Of a DNA stretch of 64,000 nt, positions 1-11,844 are shown one piece after another. This stretch comes from Xanthostigma xanthostigma (lineage: Eukaryota; Arthropoda; Insecta; Raphidioptera; Raphidiidae). Both the position numbers and the translations under genes were made by a program. The first letter of the stretch is position 1. Each line of letters opens with the position of its first letter. Under the pieces are notes generated by a model that worked only from the letters and a program-made list of their open reading frames with translations, was not told where the DNA came from and made no database searches. The stretch spans positions 69,848,948 to 69,912,947 of the forward strand of contig OY754464.1 of assembly GCA_963575645.1 (NCBI GenBank), read 5' to 3'.

Positions 1-595
1 TTATGCTGGCCGGTATAGGCTGGATACAAAGCTGGAAATGACGTCACTGCGGGCTCGCCTGCTACCTCATAAGATAGGTTTAAAAATTAGAACAGGGGTT
101 ATTTTTCTTGCTAGCTTCACTGCTAGGTATGAGCAAAAACCAATCAGGAAGCAGTATCTTGTCACGTGGACGACTTGAACAAACGTCCAAAACAAACACT
201 ATGCTTAGGTGTGTTCTGTTCAGAGACAATAAACATGCACTTTTGTTACCATTCTATCACTACGCGCACACCGAATCTACCCGTAGAGCAAGCTTGTAAA
301 GACGTCTCGTGTGAAACAAACACCATAATAACAATTAAGAAAATCAGCACTAGAAAACTAGTAGTGAAATCTAGCAAGGAACCTAGCGGCAAATCCAACC
401 TCGTGTGCAGCGGACTTCAGATGATGTAGTGGCGACGCGTGAAGTGAACGTGTTAAATGTTCTGCAGGGTCAACCGGTGGTACCTTCTAGCACGGGCTAG
501 GAATGGGAGAAGGGGAGTAATGAAATAATGAGTAATGATGTTTTAATTATTAACTTTTTTCAAACACGGTTACGCAGGTAGCTCAAAAACCGATA
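1..595. other. No gene seen
   Basis: Mixed-composition DNA with no recognised coding. Bases 345-430 (AATCTAGCAAGG, CTAGCGGCAAATCC) loosely resemble 1761-1830 (AATCTAGCAGCG, CCAGCGGCAAAACC), so a decayed repeat may be present twice. Confidence 0.4.
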
Positions 596-664
596 CAAAC
601 ACTTTCGTTTTAGCTACTGCGCAAGACGGTGACGGTTTTGTTAGACAGCTAGGAACAGAGCTAA
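596..664. mobile_element. Fragment of the 'GCTCTGTTCCAACC' foldback family
   Basis: TACTGCGCAAGACGGTGACG and AGGAACAGAGCTAAAG match the right arm of the element at 61781-63232. It directly precedes repeat copy 684-1092. Confidence 0.5.
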
Positions 665-683
665 AGTAAATTAATATACCTAA

Positions 684-1092
684 TGTCAATAAAGTCCATA
701 TATCTATTAATTAACTATATGAATCATTGCCTATCTACTCAATGTGCGGTGAGTGAACGCAACAAAGCGTATCGAAAATATATCTGCGTCTCTTTCTTCG
801 ATGTAATTCCCTGATTTCTCCGATGATAGGATTGGTTGATGTACTTGCATTCAATCTGAATAAAGTATCTCTGTTTCAAAAACTTTGTCTTTTTCTATGA
901 CGTTAACATGGGCGTACCCAGCTTTTGGCCCAGGAGGAGGCAAATTATAAATTTCTTAAGCCGGATACCCCGTGCTTGTTTTGCCCTTCTGGATACGCCA
1001 GTGCTTACGGCGTAAAAAAAGACAGAAGTATACGTTTGCACCCCAATAGTTCGATTGCGATTTTATTACTATGCTCAGTATAGAATAAAAGT
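684..1092 (-). mobile_element. 400-bp interspersed repeat, copy 1
   Basis: Reverse complement of the repeat at 12937-13328. Shared landmarks are TACGCCGTAAGCACTGGCGT (inverted), CAAGTACATCAACCAATCCT and ATGATTCATATAGTTAATTA. Within the family, CACTGGCGTATCCAG and the inverted CATGGGCGTACCCAG form an inner inverted pair. Short ORFs are not conserved. An ancient non-coding element of unknown class. Confidence 0.78.
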
Positions 1093-2445
1093 ATATGATA
1101 AAGTCACTATATTCGCTCACCGTAAATCCCTCTTTTGTCACATTGTAATAATACAACAGTGAACGGCTTTTTCAAATCGGTTCAATAGTTTCTGAGAATA
1201 GTATGGCAAAACACAACAATCCAACAAACTTCATTATTGATAACCACCGCTTTTATTACTTTCTCGATAATATAGGTACCTACCTACCTACGAAGATTTG
1301 TAATTAGATTCTTCAATTCTTTTTCAACTGTAGTACAAACAAGAAAAGAGCAAAGTTATTTTCTGCAGCCCGTAGACAGGTTATACCACATATTTCATTC
1401 TCAAGTTTAAATAAGCTCAAGAAGAATAAAAAGAAAAACTTTTTTTAATGTCTACATCTCACTCTTACTAACAAATTTTGTATATATGTTTGTCTTAAAA
1501 CCAAATAAAAATTGTAAATAATAAACGCTTGACCAGTTGCGCATAAAAGATTACAAAGAAATCAACTGTGTACCTAAGTAGCTAAGTAGTTTTTTTTTTT
1601 TTAGTAAACGTAAAAGTACAGTAAAACTCGCTTACTATTTCTCGCATACTACGTCGGTCTCACGAATTTGACTTAATGCAAAAAATGCGTGCAATGGTAC
1701 ATCTATTATTTATCTGAGGGTACAAACTCTCATATTATCCAGCACCACAGCACGCACATCTGGAATCTAGCAGCGAAAACAAGCTGTCAATCCAGCGGCA
1801 AAACCAGCATCGTGGACAACGAATGCTCAGTTGCTGTAAAGTTGAATTGACCCTTGTTTTTCTTGTAATGTAAATGTCAAAGACAAATTATTAAAAAACA
1901 AAAACAAATGAAGCAACGGTCTGAATCCTCGTAATAGTATGTATGTGGCTAGCAGCTTCGCTAACAAACTCATACATTGGGTTGCCTATTAGCAGGTATT
2001 AATTCTAAATTCTTTGATGCTTGGTAGTAATATAAGGTGATGCATCAGCTTCAGACCTTAGTGACCACCCACTCGTTATTTGAAAATTCAAATTGATAGC
2101 TTGAACATTCTCTGCAACCCCTATACATTGTAAATGTTATTTAGCTAATCTTTGTAAGGTATATCTAATTTAATAAAATACCTATATTTATTTATTCAAT
2201 TTCTTGACTTCCACGCGATGATGGGCTATACTATAACTATAGGGGGCAGAAACTTAGTCTTACGGCTTCAGATTTTTTAAGGACTATAAGGAGACTTCGT
2301 ATGTTGCGATCAAGGAACCCGCCTCAAATTATAGAGGTCTAGTTCAATTCAATACCTACACTAGATTATTTAATACCAACTTTTCGATATGCGGTATAAC
2401 CGTATAATCGTCAATTGCATTTGTGATTTATCTACGGTTCGACCT
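1093..2445. other. AT-rich intergenic DNA, no gene seen
   Basis: Holds a TAGGTACCTACCTACCTACG run near 1274, typical of moth and butterfly DNA, and a poly(T) run near 1600. No coding recognised. Confidence 0.4.
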
Positions 2446-2675
2446 TCATTGAATCCGTATTTCTCCCAATCCGATATCGGCCGCCGTCGAACGGTATCGG
2501 AAGAGAAGCAAACACCAAGTATGTAATAATGTAGGTAGGTGTTCATATTGGAAAGAAAATCGAGCTTCCCTTTTCAATGTAGGTACATTGTACATTATAA
2601 TCTTTATGTTTGTTTTTCTTCCAATGTCGTCCGACATCGCCCGATATCGGATCGGGAGAAACACGGATCCAACTT
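2446..2675. mobile_element. Inverted-repeat element (ATTGGATCCGT family), copy a
   Basis: Left end ATCCGTATTTCTCCCAATCC, inverted right end GGATCCGTGTTTCTCCCGAT. An inner inverted pair around TGTAGGTAGGT and ACATTG. Same layout as 41738-41938, about 230 bp, no coding capacity. Confidence 0.65.
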
Positions 2676-2727
2676 AAGTAACTGGTGAAAATCCAGTTGA
2701 TATGTATTTTCACCAGTTATTTTATTA

Positions 2728-3277
2728 CTAGCAGTCCCGCCCGGTTTCACCCGGGTGCAGAAGAACGAATGGGGGGAGGGACATGAGTATTCACATTCAT
2801 CGTAGTTTACCGAGATGAAGGTTGTGTCCAAATTTCATGATGATCGGAGTTATCATTCAAAAGTTTTTGACCGACGGACAAATTTTTCATTGATGCTCCG
2901 CTCCTATTGGTCGTAGCGTGATATTATATAGCTTATAGCCTTCCTCGATAAATGGACTATCCAACAAAAAAAAATGGTTGTCTGTAAAGTCGGTTTACGG
3001 ACGATAGTCTTACGTGATAACGTATTCTGCTCGAATATCATTTTTAATAATACATAACCTAAATTTTAGTAGCTGTCAAACTTGGGCCGATCGTGCGCAG
3101 AACTTGACACATTTCGGAACGTGACACTTTTTCGTGCATGCAGCCGGTGTTTCATCAATTTATAAGACGTTATCACGTCAAAAAATTTCAATTCGAACCA
3201 GTAGTTCCTGAGATTAGCGCGTTCAACCAAACAAACACACAAACAACAGACTCTTTAGCTTTATATATTAGTATAGA
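2728..3277 (-). mobile_element. Helitron-like element A, copy a, split by another repeat
   Basis: Read on the minus strand it starts TCTATACTAATATATAAAGC and ends with a hairpin (CACCCGGGTGAAACCGGGCG) a few bases before CTAG. The flanks are A before TC and T after CTAG. A 5'-TC start, hairpin-CTRR end and A|T insertion are the hallmarks of Helitrons. The element is non-autonomous, with no Rep or helicase sequence. It is interrupted at 2975-3180 by the GGTTGTCTGTAAAGTCGG repeat. Confidence 0.75.
2975..3180 (+). mobile_element. 'GGTTGTCTGTAAAGTCGG' repeat, copy a
   Basis: Starts GGTTGTCTGTAAAGTCGG, which with the next bases folds into a hairpin (GTCTGTAAA against TTTACGGAC). ACGTGATAACGT near the left end is inverted as ACGTTATCACGT at the right end. 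Inserted in an A-run of Helitron-like element A copy a; the host sequence resumes on both sides. About 206 bp, non-coding. Confidence 0.72.
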
Positions 3278-4008
3278 TTACATCAGTGTAGTAATCCTCT
3301 GAATATACAAAATGGGTATAATACTTTCCGTAAAAATATCAGGAGTGAAAGAAGATAATATAAAATCTGAACGCTTCCCTTAAAGGCAGTTTCCGTCCGA
3401 CTAACTCAACTGGCCGACACATTGTTTATTTGTGCGTCTGCCACGCAGGGCCGGAATAAGTTATATTTAAAAACGTAATATTGTGATGAGTAGGATTAGT
3501 TTCATTAATCCGAGCGTTTTAAGTTTAACGATCCAATTAGGTATTGCGATTTGTTAGAATTATTATATTGACGAAAACAAGTGTTTTCGTTATATTTAGA
3601 TCATGAAAAGAATCACTGTTTCTTATAACATAATTTTAAATTTGGAATATTTTGAAATCTAAAATTGTTTGATTATCGCGTTATAATCTTACAGAGAAAC
3701 TTTTGAAGTACCCAGCGGTTTAAATTGGTCGATTCCGTCTCTGTAGAACCATAGTAAGTGGGTTTGGTCGGATGCAAGACGATCAAGGTTATGTCCTACA
3801 CTTGTATACACACAATATAGAGAATATTGTGTATTGTCCCTGTCACAAGAGTTCGGTTTTTCAGAAATAGTTTTGGGCGCGTGGTATAGTTTTCAAAATA
3901 TTTAGCACTCTAATTGTTGATAAATATTTGTAGATTGTTAATCTAGTCGCGTGATGGGTTAGCAAGATATACTCCATCTTAACAAAGTGTGCGATTGAAA
4001 TTAATTAG

Positions 4009-4078
4009 AAAGTTTTTTTTTTTTTTTTATTTAGAAAAATTAGTGCTTCGATATTAGTGCTATGGTCATTAGCACATA
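4009..4078 (-). repeat. Poly(T)-headed retroelement-like 3' end, copy a
   Basis: A T-run is followed by ATTTAGAAAAATTAGTGCTT and TATGGTCATTAGCACATAAT. The same block occurs at 54869-54931. On the minus strand this reads as a short sequence ending in poly(A), as expected for a retrotransposon or SINE 3' end. Confidence 0.5.
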
Positions 4079-4092
4079 ATACATTGTAGGTA

Positions 4093-4240
4093 TATATGTC
4101 GCCGGGATATTGTCAAATCCGTAATTTTGTAATTTCACTAGTGAAATTACAATATCACGATTGACAAAGATTCGTGATATTATAATTTCACTAAGTGAAA
4201 TTATAATATCACGGGTTTGACAATATCCCGGCGACATATA
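4093..4240. mobile_element. Foldback MITE
   Basis: The terminal inverted repeat TATATGTCGCCGGGATATTG plus TCAAA is near-perfect at both ends. It contains the perfect palindrome GTAATTTCACTAGTGAAAT and a second related one. 148 bp, non-coding. Confidence 0.8.
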
Positions 4241-5394
4241 CATTCTATAGTTAAACAGTATGGAAGACTATCACAGGTAAGTATATGCTAACAAAAAGAT
4301 AGGTACGATACAATAATTAAAGTTTTGTTCAAATGGAACGAGCGTGTATCAATAGCATATTCTCTAAAAAAGAGATGCAGATATATTTTTGCTTTTTTGT
4401 GGCTTAAGCTCACCATTGTGAAATAGACAAAGCGTGATCTGTGAATGTAATCATTTTTTTCTCAGTCTTTGACTCTTTTGGACTAATAGTAGATATTACA
4501 GCCGCAGTGCCTCCATACAAGCATGATAAAAACGCATTTTAACAGGTAAGGTTAACATAGTGTAACAAAACTGCTGTAGTACGTGGCGGAAATTATTTAT
4601 TTACAATATTAAATGTTTAACAAAACGGTTAAACACACAAACGAAAGCGTATAACATTAACAGAAACAAAACTAGTAGTTCTAAATTATAAAATAAAAGA
4701 CTAAGTAACAGAGAATAAAAGTCACTAAATTATGTATAAAGAAATATTTACAACACACAAGAACACAACACAAAGTTTATCTAGTACAGTAGCTGATTCA
4801 CACTATATACAGATTTACATAAATTGCGCTCACTAGAGTTAATTTATTTAAAACCACTCACTAGCGTTATAATTTATTTCCACAGTATAATTTATGTCGT
4901 AATTATGATGTCGTAATGCCAGAGCACTGTATCACGAACAGTTCGAATACTGACTGCCCGACTTGCTCACTCTCGTCGCCTTATATAGTTTCGGCCCACG
5001 CTTCTAGAATGTTCTCCACACATCGAGATTCTAAGAAATCGGGTCTAACTCCGCTACCTGCTTTACGCACCGAGTTTCTTTCCTTTACACGTATGTGTGT
5101 CTCCAAGGTCGGGTGTTGTTACCTGTTTCCATTGTTGTTGTTCTAGTAGTTTCTACCAAATTCCATAGGCGTCCCATCAGGGCACGCAACAATAGTATAT
5201 ATTAAAAAATGAGCTTCTTTGAAAACCGAACGAAATGATCAATTTGTTCAGAATTTACTGCTCTATTAATATATCCCAAATAAAAATCCTGAAAATTTCC
5301 CATTGGCTACTGTAATGGTATTTTAAGATAGTATAAAAATAAACGCGCTACTGCGAAAGTGTGACGGAAACAGGTAAGGCGTGGGATCAAATTT

Positions 5395-5646
5395 ATGGCT
5401 GGATATGATAGCGAGATATCGCTTAAATGTAAATGTCATCGCATCCCACCATATAATTTGATCCCGCGTGAATCTGTGGGAGTCTTAATCTTAGCATTTC
5501 AGAAAAGTAGGGTCTACACACATGACAAACCTGCTCCAATACCTCCCAATAACGATGTATTCGTCAAATGTTCGAAGCTGGAAGATATTAGAGAGCTGGT
5601 AGAAGAAAACGACAAGACCGACCAGGTTTCAACCCGAGTTCATTAA
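5395..5646 (+). CDS. Unrecognised 83-codon ORF, doubtful
   Basis: Encodes a product starting MAGYDSEISLKCKCHRIPPY and ending in an acidic/basic mix (KLEDIRELVEENDKTDQ). Base composition is more balanced than the AT-rich surroundings. I recognise no domain. A roughly 20-bp inverted pair (GGCGTGGGATCAAATT at 5378, and its complement near 5454-5471) surrounds the start, which suggests a foldback or retro-inserted fragment rather than a gene. Confidence 0.2.
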   Translation: MAGYDSEISLKCKCHRIPPYNLIPRESVGVLILAFQKSRVYTHDKPAPIPPNNDVFVKCSKLEDIRELVEENDKTDQVSTRVH

Positions 5647-6042
5647 GTTCTCTGAAAATGTCCTGAGTCTAGCCACTCATTCGTTGACGATGTTTTAATT
5701 AAAATCAATTAAATATAACATAAATAACGACGGAAAGAGTACTTTATTTCATTTGAGGATACGTATTTTGCATTTAGTATTTAAATATTAACAGAACTAG
5801 CCATTTTGTATTTGAAATAGAAAAACTGGATGTTATTTGCATTTTCAAAACGGTTTTAAAAAACTTCCCGTTACGTATATTTGTAATAAATTATAATGGT
5901 TGAGGTTGTTAATGAAATGATTATTGAAAGATTTTAATATAATTATTTACTGCAAAAGCCAAAATAATTGAGCGGGAGTATCCTTGACTGTTCTGGAAGC
6001 AAAATATACGCCGAGGAACATTGTGCTAGGTTGGGTTAGTAT

Positions 6043-6430
6043 TAGAGCTGTAACAAACCGTATGTATTCGTTACTGAGTAACGGGTACATCGTCTGACTC
6101 GAAGTAACGAATCGTTACTTACAAATTCATTTCGTTACTCTCGCATTTGTCGTATCCATGCCAGTTCGACTCGTTTGACGCGGTTATACGTTATACGAAC
6201 GAAGTCATACCGCATGCTGTAAGGCCAATTGAATAAATATATATTCTATTCTATTCTATCACGTATGCGACGCGCCTCGATGCGATGTTACGTGCTTGAT
6301 GCTGTTAGTACACGATTGTATGTCGTATGAAAAGTAACGAGTAACGTAACGATACGAAAGTAACGGGTACTGCTTCTTTAAGTAACGAATACATACGGGT
6401 ACACAATTTCTCGTTACTTTTACAGCTCTA
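6043..6430. mobile_element. hAT element (TAGAGCTGTAAC ends)
   Basis: Left end TAGAGCTGTAAC, inverted right end TAGAGCTGTAAAAGTAACG. Multiple GTAACG/CGTTAC motifs in both arms. Flanks GTTAGTAT (6035-6042) and GTCAGTAT (6431-6438) form an 8-bp duplication with one change. A short (ATTCT)n run lies near the centre. No transposase. Confidence 0.82.
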
Positions 6431-9400
6431 GTCAGTATGTAGCGAGCCTAAGCAGGCGGTGCTGCATGGAAACAAATATTTGCCAGTCAGGCATGAGTGT
6501 GGCTATAGCTTTATGGAAGATGAGACGCCACAGTTTCAGATTTCTGTTTACATCGGCAGTATTTAAAAGTGATGGACTATAAGCACGTACTGTACGATAT
6601 GGTCGCGTCAGAGCCGTGACGAAGTCCCGCCGACCGCCGCCGTCGTCGTAGTGTGGAATCTCTCTATCTTCCACACCATACCACCACTCTTCAACAGCAC
6701 CGCACACCACACAAAACTAGTATTTGTGCATCGAGTACTGAGCACTGACAGATTTGCTGTCGTTCTCTATGTATCCAATTCTTCCAATGCACGATTCGCC
6801 GCGTGTTTTGTGTGTTTATATTGTCACTTAATGACGCCATCCGTCAAATCGCGCAAGCATCTTTGATCATTATTGAAGATGATTATCGTCTGCCGCCCAG
6901 ACAGCTGTCGCGGCTCACGTGTGCAGCGAATAAACAAGGATACAGTGTTATATTCTTGAAAGGTCCTTAATTTATATAATATTTTTATATCGCGGAAAGA
7001 TGAAGTTTTATTGTGATACCGGGAAAGGATTATTGTAAATGTTGAGTAATTTCTTTTGATTCGGGAAGAACTGTTGTTGAAAACAATTCTTATTTAAAAA
7101 GAAATGTTGACAAAAATCTTTTGAGTTCTCTTCTTTTAAAAGATTCCAAATGCAAGATATTTTAAGTTTTGAATACTGTTTTTGAAGACATTTTTGCGGA
7201 AACGACTAAAAAGAGTTTCCCGACAATTTTTCAATTTATAATGTTTAAAAATCAGAATCCTTAAAAGCCAAATTTCTTATCATGACACCGAAGGATTATT
7301 AATTTTAGATGTTAATACATAATCATCAAGGATATTTTTCGAATTTATTGATAACAAAACTAAGAGGACGTCAAATAATTCGAGCGTGTGATATATATTG
7401 CGTTTCGATTTAATTTGTCATGTGCGATTTCAAGAAAGCGTTTAGCTAGAACATGATAAGGATAAGGAAAGTTTGTACTTAACAGTGATACTTAATATTC
7501 AGTCAGTGCTCTTTCGTTACATTGATGTCATTCAATTCACGAAGCTGTAATTAACTTAGTGCAACTAATAAATTGATCGTTTTAATACAAATTAAGTGAT
7601 TAGCAAACGATAACTAATCTTTGAATATTAAATATAAACATTTCCAGTTTTGTGTATTTGTGTTTGCTGATAAGCGCAACTCTTATCCGGTTTAGATTTT
7701 AGATAATCTGATTCCATTTCGAAGTAAATGGTGTATGAAATGTTTTCTAAATAATGTGTTGAAGTTTTTGAGTTTTGATGGCAACCAGCAGAGAGTGTTT
7801 ATTTGGAAAAAAGTAAAACAGTGATTGTTCAGGCAGTTGTGTAGTGATAATGCTATTATTTGTAAGGGTGCAAGTGTCGTGAGTTTACGTGCTTTACCAA
7901 AAAACCAGATGCTGCAGCGTGATGTTTACTAAATAACACCCCTTCGAAACATTCAACAGGTAGATATATTATACAAATTTCTGACCATAAGGCAAAGTTG
8001 CTTATGTAGAATGTTTGGGTAATCATGCAGAGGTTACCTCCGGAAAGATGCAATGAGAACCGCACTTATTAGTGATGTAAGGAATATTCACATTTGCATC
8101 CGAATACCTACTTATATAAAAAAAATTATGTACATTTTTTTTTAAATGTGTAAATAATATTAAATAAGACAGACGTATTAACTTCTTGGCAATTTTATTA
8201 AAAAAGATTTTTTGCTAAGATGACCTTGGAATTATATTTACTTTAACATTAAATCGCAAAAGGGTGCAAATTTGAGGGAACATTTATAATATAAGCTAGA
8301 TACACAATCTGTTAAAATTGCACCTTCGTGCGATGACTGGAACTTGTTAAAAAAGAGATAAAAAAACGTGTTTTATCAGTTTTTTGCTTATAGGTATCTT
8401 CAGAACAGTTAAAACTAGCCATATTTTTTATTGATAATATTATAAAAGAGATAATGATTCGCGAAAAAGTCTTTAAAAATAATTCTCCACCTATTGTCAA
8501 AAATTTGAAAAAGCGGTGAACGATTTGAACGAAATTTATTCACTAATATATATTTTAAATTTGCAAAGATTTTAAATTTAAAATAGATATACAAATTTTC
8601 TTTCGACCCGTGTAGCAAAATTGCATACAAATTAAACAACTAAATTATTATTGAAATTCCGGTGTTCAGTGGAGCGATTATAGTCATCATTAACATTATT
8701 TTAATAAAAATTGGCATAAGCCACTTTGTCTTGTGAACCAAAAAAAAAAACTCGTACATGTTTATCGTACCGATTACATTATCAATGTAAGGTAATTTTG
8801 TATATTTTTATGCGTACAAGACGTGTTTTTGAAAATTTGTTGAAAAATGACTTAAAATTATCGAATTACTTTTGTTTTAAATAATATGTCAGCTGAATAT
8901 GACCCTGATTGGACTTTACAAAATGCTGCCCTTAAATATGACTAAACAACTGCAGGCTTAGATTATGACCATACGATTATTGCTTTTATAAAAAAAGTCT
9001 AAAGCACAGCTTAAAAACTGTGGGTCTAGAAAAAACCTGAAGGGAGCATTGACAAAAATGATTAGGTAAGTTAAATATTAATAATCTCGAAATCACACTG
9101 CACTGCAGCCTTTGATTCTCTATTTGTTAATTTGCGTGAGACTCGCGTGTTAGAAGTGAAACTTCTTAGGTTCTAGCATTTGTTGACGATTTTATTATTT
9201 CAGGATTAGGAAATGGTTATGTGGAATTTGGTACCGTGGCACACAATACGCACTGCACATGCGTATAGAGTGCGCATCACGTTTTGGCAGAGAGAGTTTA
9301 AACGATTGTCTCACTCTTTCGTCTCTACTGCCGATTGAATTCAAATAAGAGGAATCGTTTCACTTTTAGTCCGATCCAGGCCAATTTACTCCCTTAACGC

Positions 9401-10341
9401 GCCTAAAAAAGTTTCACTTCAAAAATTTCAACACAAAAGTAAATGACAGTACCTACTAAAATTGAATTCTTAACCATTGTATGCAATTCACTGAAATGTC
9501 CATTAGTATAAATGAATTTATGTATATATATCATGCATTTTAAAAACTCGTTTCTTGTCAAAACAGAATTTAGTTTTGTAAAAATATAAGGTGGAAAAAT
9601 TTGTGAACTCAGTGTACGTATTTCAGGACTATTCTAGGTTATAACAGCACCATCATAAATAGTAAAAGACCTTGTTTTTTTAAACTGGCAATAAAACTAC
9701 ATAACCTACAATTAAAAAGTTATATAAATTAATTTTACGGCGCTATTAAATTAATTATTAATATTTTTTCTGTGTTAGTAATTGTTCGAAGATATTTGTG
9801 GTATTTGTGATAAGATTTGACCTTTTGGTTATACACGAATTCACATTTAAAAACAAATGCAAGTCTTAAATTTATACAAACACGATTTTTCTACCAAATC
9901 ATTCAAGCAAGCAGAGATTAGTTTCTATCAGGGTGCATCCAGGGCGTCGCCCCGGAATTATTATAAATATAAACGTTTAGCTTTACTACGCTAACTAAAA
10001 CTAATTTATTTTTGTATTTACCAAAATTTCATCGGTGTTATAAAGGATTTTGTAGTACTTACACCTTACTATATCCTATAAGTTATCCTGTTCAAGAGTT
10101 ATTAATTATTAACAGTTGCTTGGTGAAATCTATAAAATTCTAATGTCCTTAGTTATCGAGCGTGTTTAATCTACAAGTCCTTTGTATAGGTAAACCAACA
10201 GGCAACTAGCGTATGAGCTAGCGGGCACTGCCGCCTAGCGACATCAGCTCAAAGCTATTAGTTCAGACATTTCGGCGCTGTAGTCGTTTCTTAATGAAAT
10301 ACATTTTGCAGAATTTTCTGACAACACAAAATGTATCTATC
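6431..10341. other. Long non-repeat stretch with a CpG-rich patch
   Basis: 6590-6920 is unusually GC/CpG-rich (CCGCCGACCGCCGCCGTCGT) and could be the promoter or non-coding first exon of a gene outside the window. No frame there is convincing. 6950-9200 is strongly AT-rich. A 19-codon ORF at 8886 (MSAEYDPDWTLQNAALKYD) may be a decayed fragment. Confidence 0.35.
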
Positions 10342-10372
10342 GCACCCGGGTAAAACCGGGCCGGGTCGCTAG
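10342..10372 (+). mobile_element. Helitron-like 3' terminus
   Basis: CACCCGGGTAAAACCGGG, then CCGGGTCGCTAG before T, is a hairpin-CTAG end like those of the two Helitron-like families. The matching 5' end is not recognised upstream, so this is a fragment or an unrelated 5' part. Confidence 0.5.
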
Positions 10373-10427
10373 TATTGATAAAAAAATAGACGCGAGTACT
10401 TATATTCGCGCGTTAGTCGTTATACTT

Positions 10428-10560
10428 CTTCGACGTGACTAAAAATTAATGCAAATAAGAATATGCATTAATTTTTAATTTCTGCGACCTGCAATCCTTT
10501 TATTATTTTATTTCAATAATTTGAATTTATTGAAATAAAATAATAGAAGGATTGCGGGTA
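10428..10560. repeat. Pair of hairpins
   Basis: AAAAATTAATGCA and TGCATTAATTTTTA form one inverted pair. CAATCCTTTTATTATTTTAT and ATAAAATAATAGAAGGATTG form a second of about 28 bp around TTTGAA. Probably a small foldback element. Confidence 0.6.
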
Positions 10561-11480
10561 GCAGGAGTGTAATTGGCATAAATACAATTATTAGACGCTA
10601 CGCGCATGCGCACATGGTCTTTACCATATACTCATATTCCTTACTCAGTGAACCAAAAAAACAACTTCAACGATATATATGGCGAAGGCGTTACCACTAG
10701 ACTAAGTCAATGGTTTACTACCTCTTTTCAGTTGGTAGCCTTTTTTCTGCGACCAACTTCATCCTGTTAATTTTGATGTTACAGTGTGCGCACGCATATA
10801 TGAAATTTACTCGTATTTTTCATAACGCGATAAACGAAGTATAACTTCAAAAAAATTATACAACACGCTCATAGGTATATCGCCTATACGTCACCCAAAC
10901 CGTAAAATCTAATTCGTGCATACATGCCGCGCAAACCACCGCCATATTCTTAGCAGGCATGGCTGTCAGTTTTGTTTGTATCAGGGTAGTAAAGTCAGGA
11001 ACGAGGTTAGTATTCAAAGTACATATCAGAAAGGGCCGATAGTCGAGTAAATGTGCGGATGTTTACTGTTTACGCTGTGCTCAAAATTTAAAGTGTAGAA
11101 TAATTTTTAATTCAGTGACGATCGGGTTTAGATAGTGTCATGAATGTTTCTGTCAAAACCGGCATTGGCGCGAGCGAAACCACTGATAAAGGCAACTGTG
11201 TATTGCGTATAAACTAGTATAATAATAACATTATGTACCTACTATAATCGTTTTATAAATGTAAACAACAAAAGTAAACATCAGGTGTTCCACTGTTACA
11301 CATAGAATTACTACAACCGTTTTGCTGGTGCGATAAAAACAGTATCTTTATGATTTGTCGAAAATCAAGTGAATGAATATTCTGTAGCAAGAATTTCGAA
11401 TAAGTTTTCTAGATATAGTTGAAGCTGTCAGATTAATAGATCAACAAGTTATGGATTACCATATAATATACCTACTTTTT
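10561..11480. other. No gene seen
   Basis: Intermediate composition, no recognised coding or repeat apart from scattered TAGGTA words. Confidence 0.35.
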
Positions 11481-11773
11481 AACCGACTTCAACAAAAAGG
11501 AGGAGGTTCTATGTTCGTCTGTATATTTTATTTTATTTATTTTTTTTTTATGTATATGTTCACTAATTTCTCCGTCAATTATGGACCGATTTTCAAATTT
11601 TTTTTTTTATTCGAAAGAGTGCACCTCAGAGGTGGTCCCATCGGAACCAAGTCAGGATCTGATGGTGGAATCCGGAGAAATCGAGGGAAAACCTCAAATT
11701 TCAAAGGCACACTTAATGTTTTTTCTGTATGTTCACCGATTTTTAGTGTTAGATTAACACTAAAAAGAGAAAA
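11481..11773 (+). mobile_element. 'AACCGACTTC ... GGAGGAGGTTCT' repeat, copy a
   Basis: Starts AACCGACTTCAACAAAAAGG and continues AGGAGGTTCTATGTTC, ATGGACCGATTTTCAAATTT, TCGGAACCAAGTCAGGATCT. The same block, inverted, lies at 62237-62515. AACCGACTTC-type repeats are abundant in lepidopteran genomes. ORFs on both strands are incidental. Confidence 0.78.
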
Positions 11774-11844
11774 ATAAAATATTTTTAACAAAAAAATTGA
11801 ACCGACTTCACACTAAAAAGTAAAAAATAATTGCGTATTGAAAT

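Larger units (their letters stand above)
3281..5377. other. AT-rich intergenic DNA around a foldback
   Basis: Apart from the repeats at 4009-4240, it contains only a small hairpin (ACACAATATAGAGAATATTG near 3808) and AT-rich sequence. Short ORFs (for example 4916-5146) show no recognisable domain. Confidence 0.4.
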
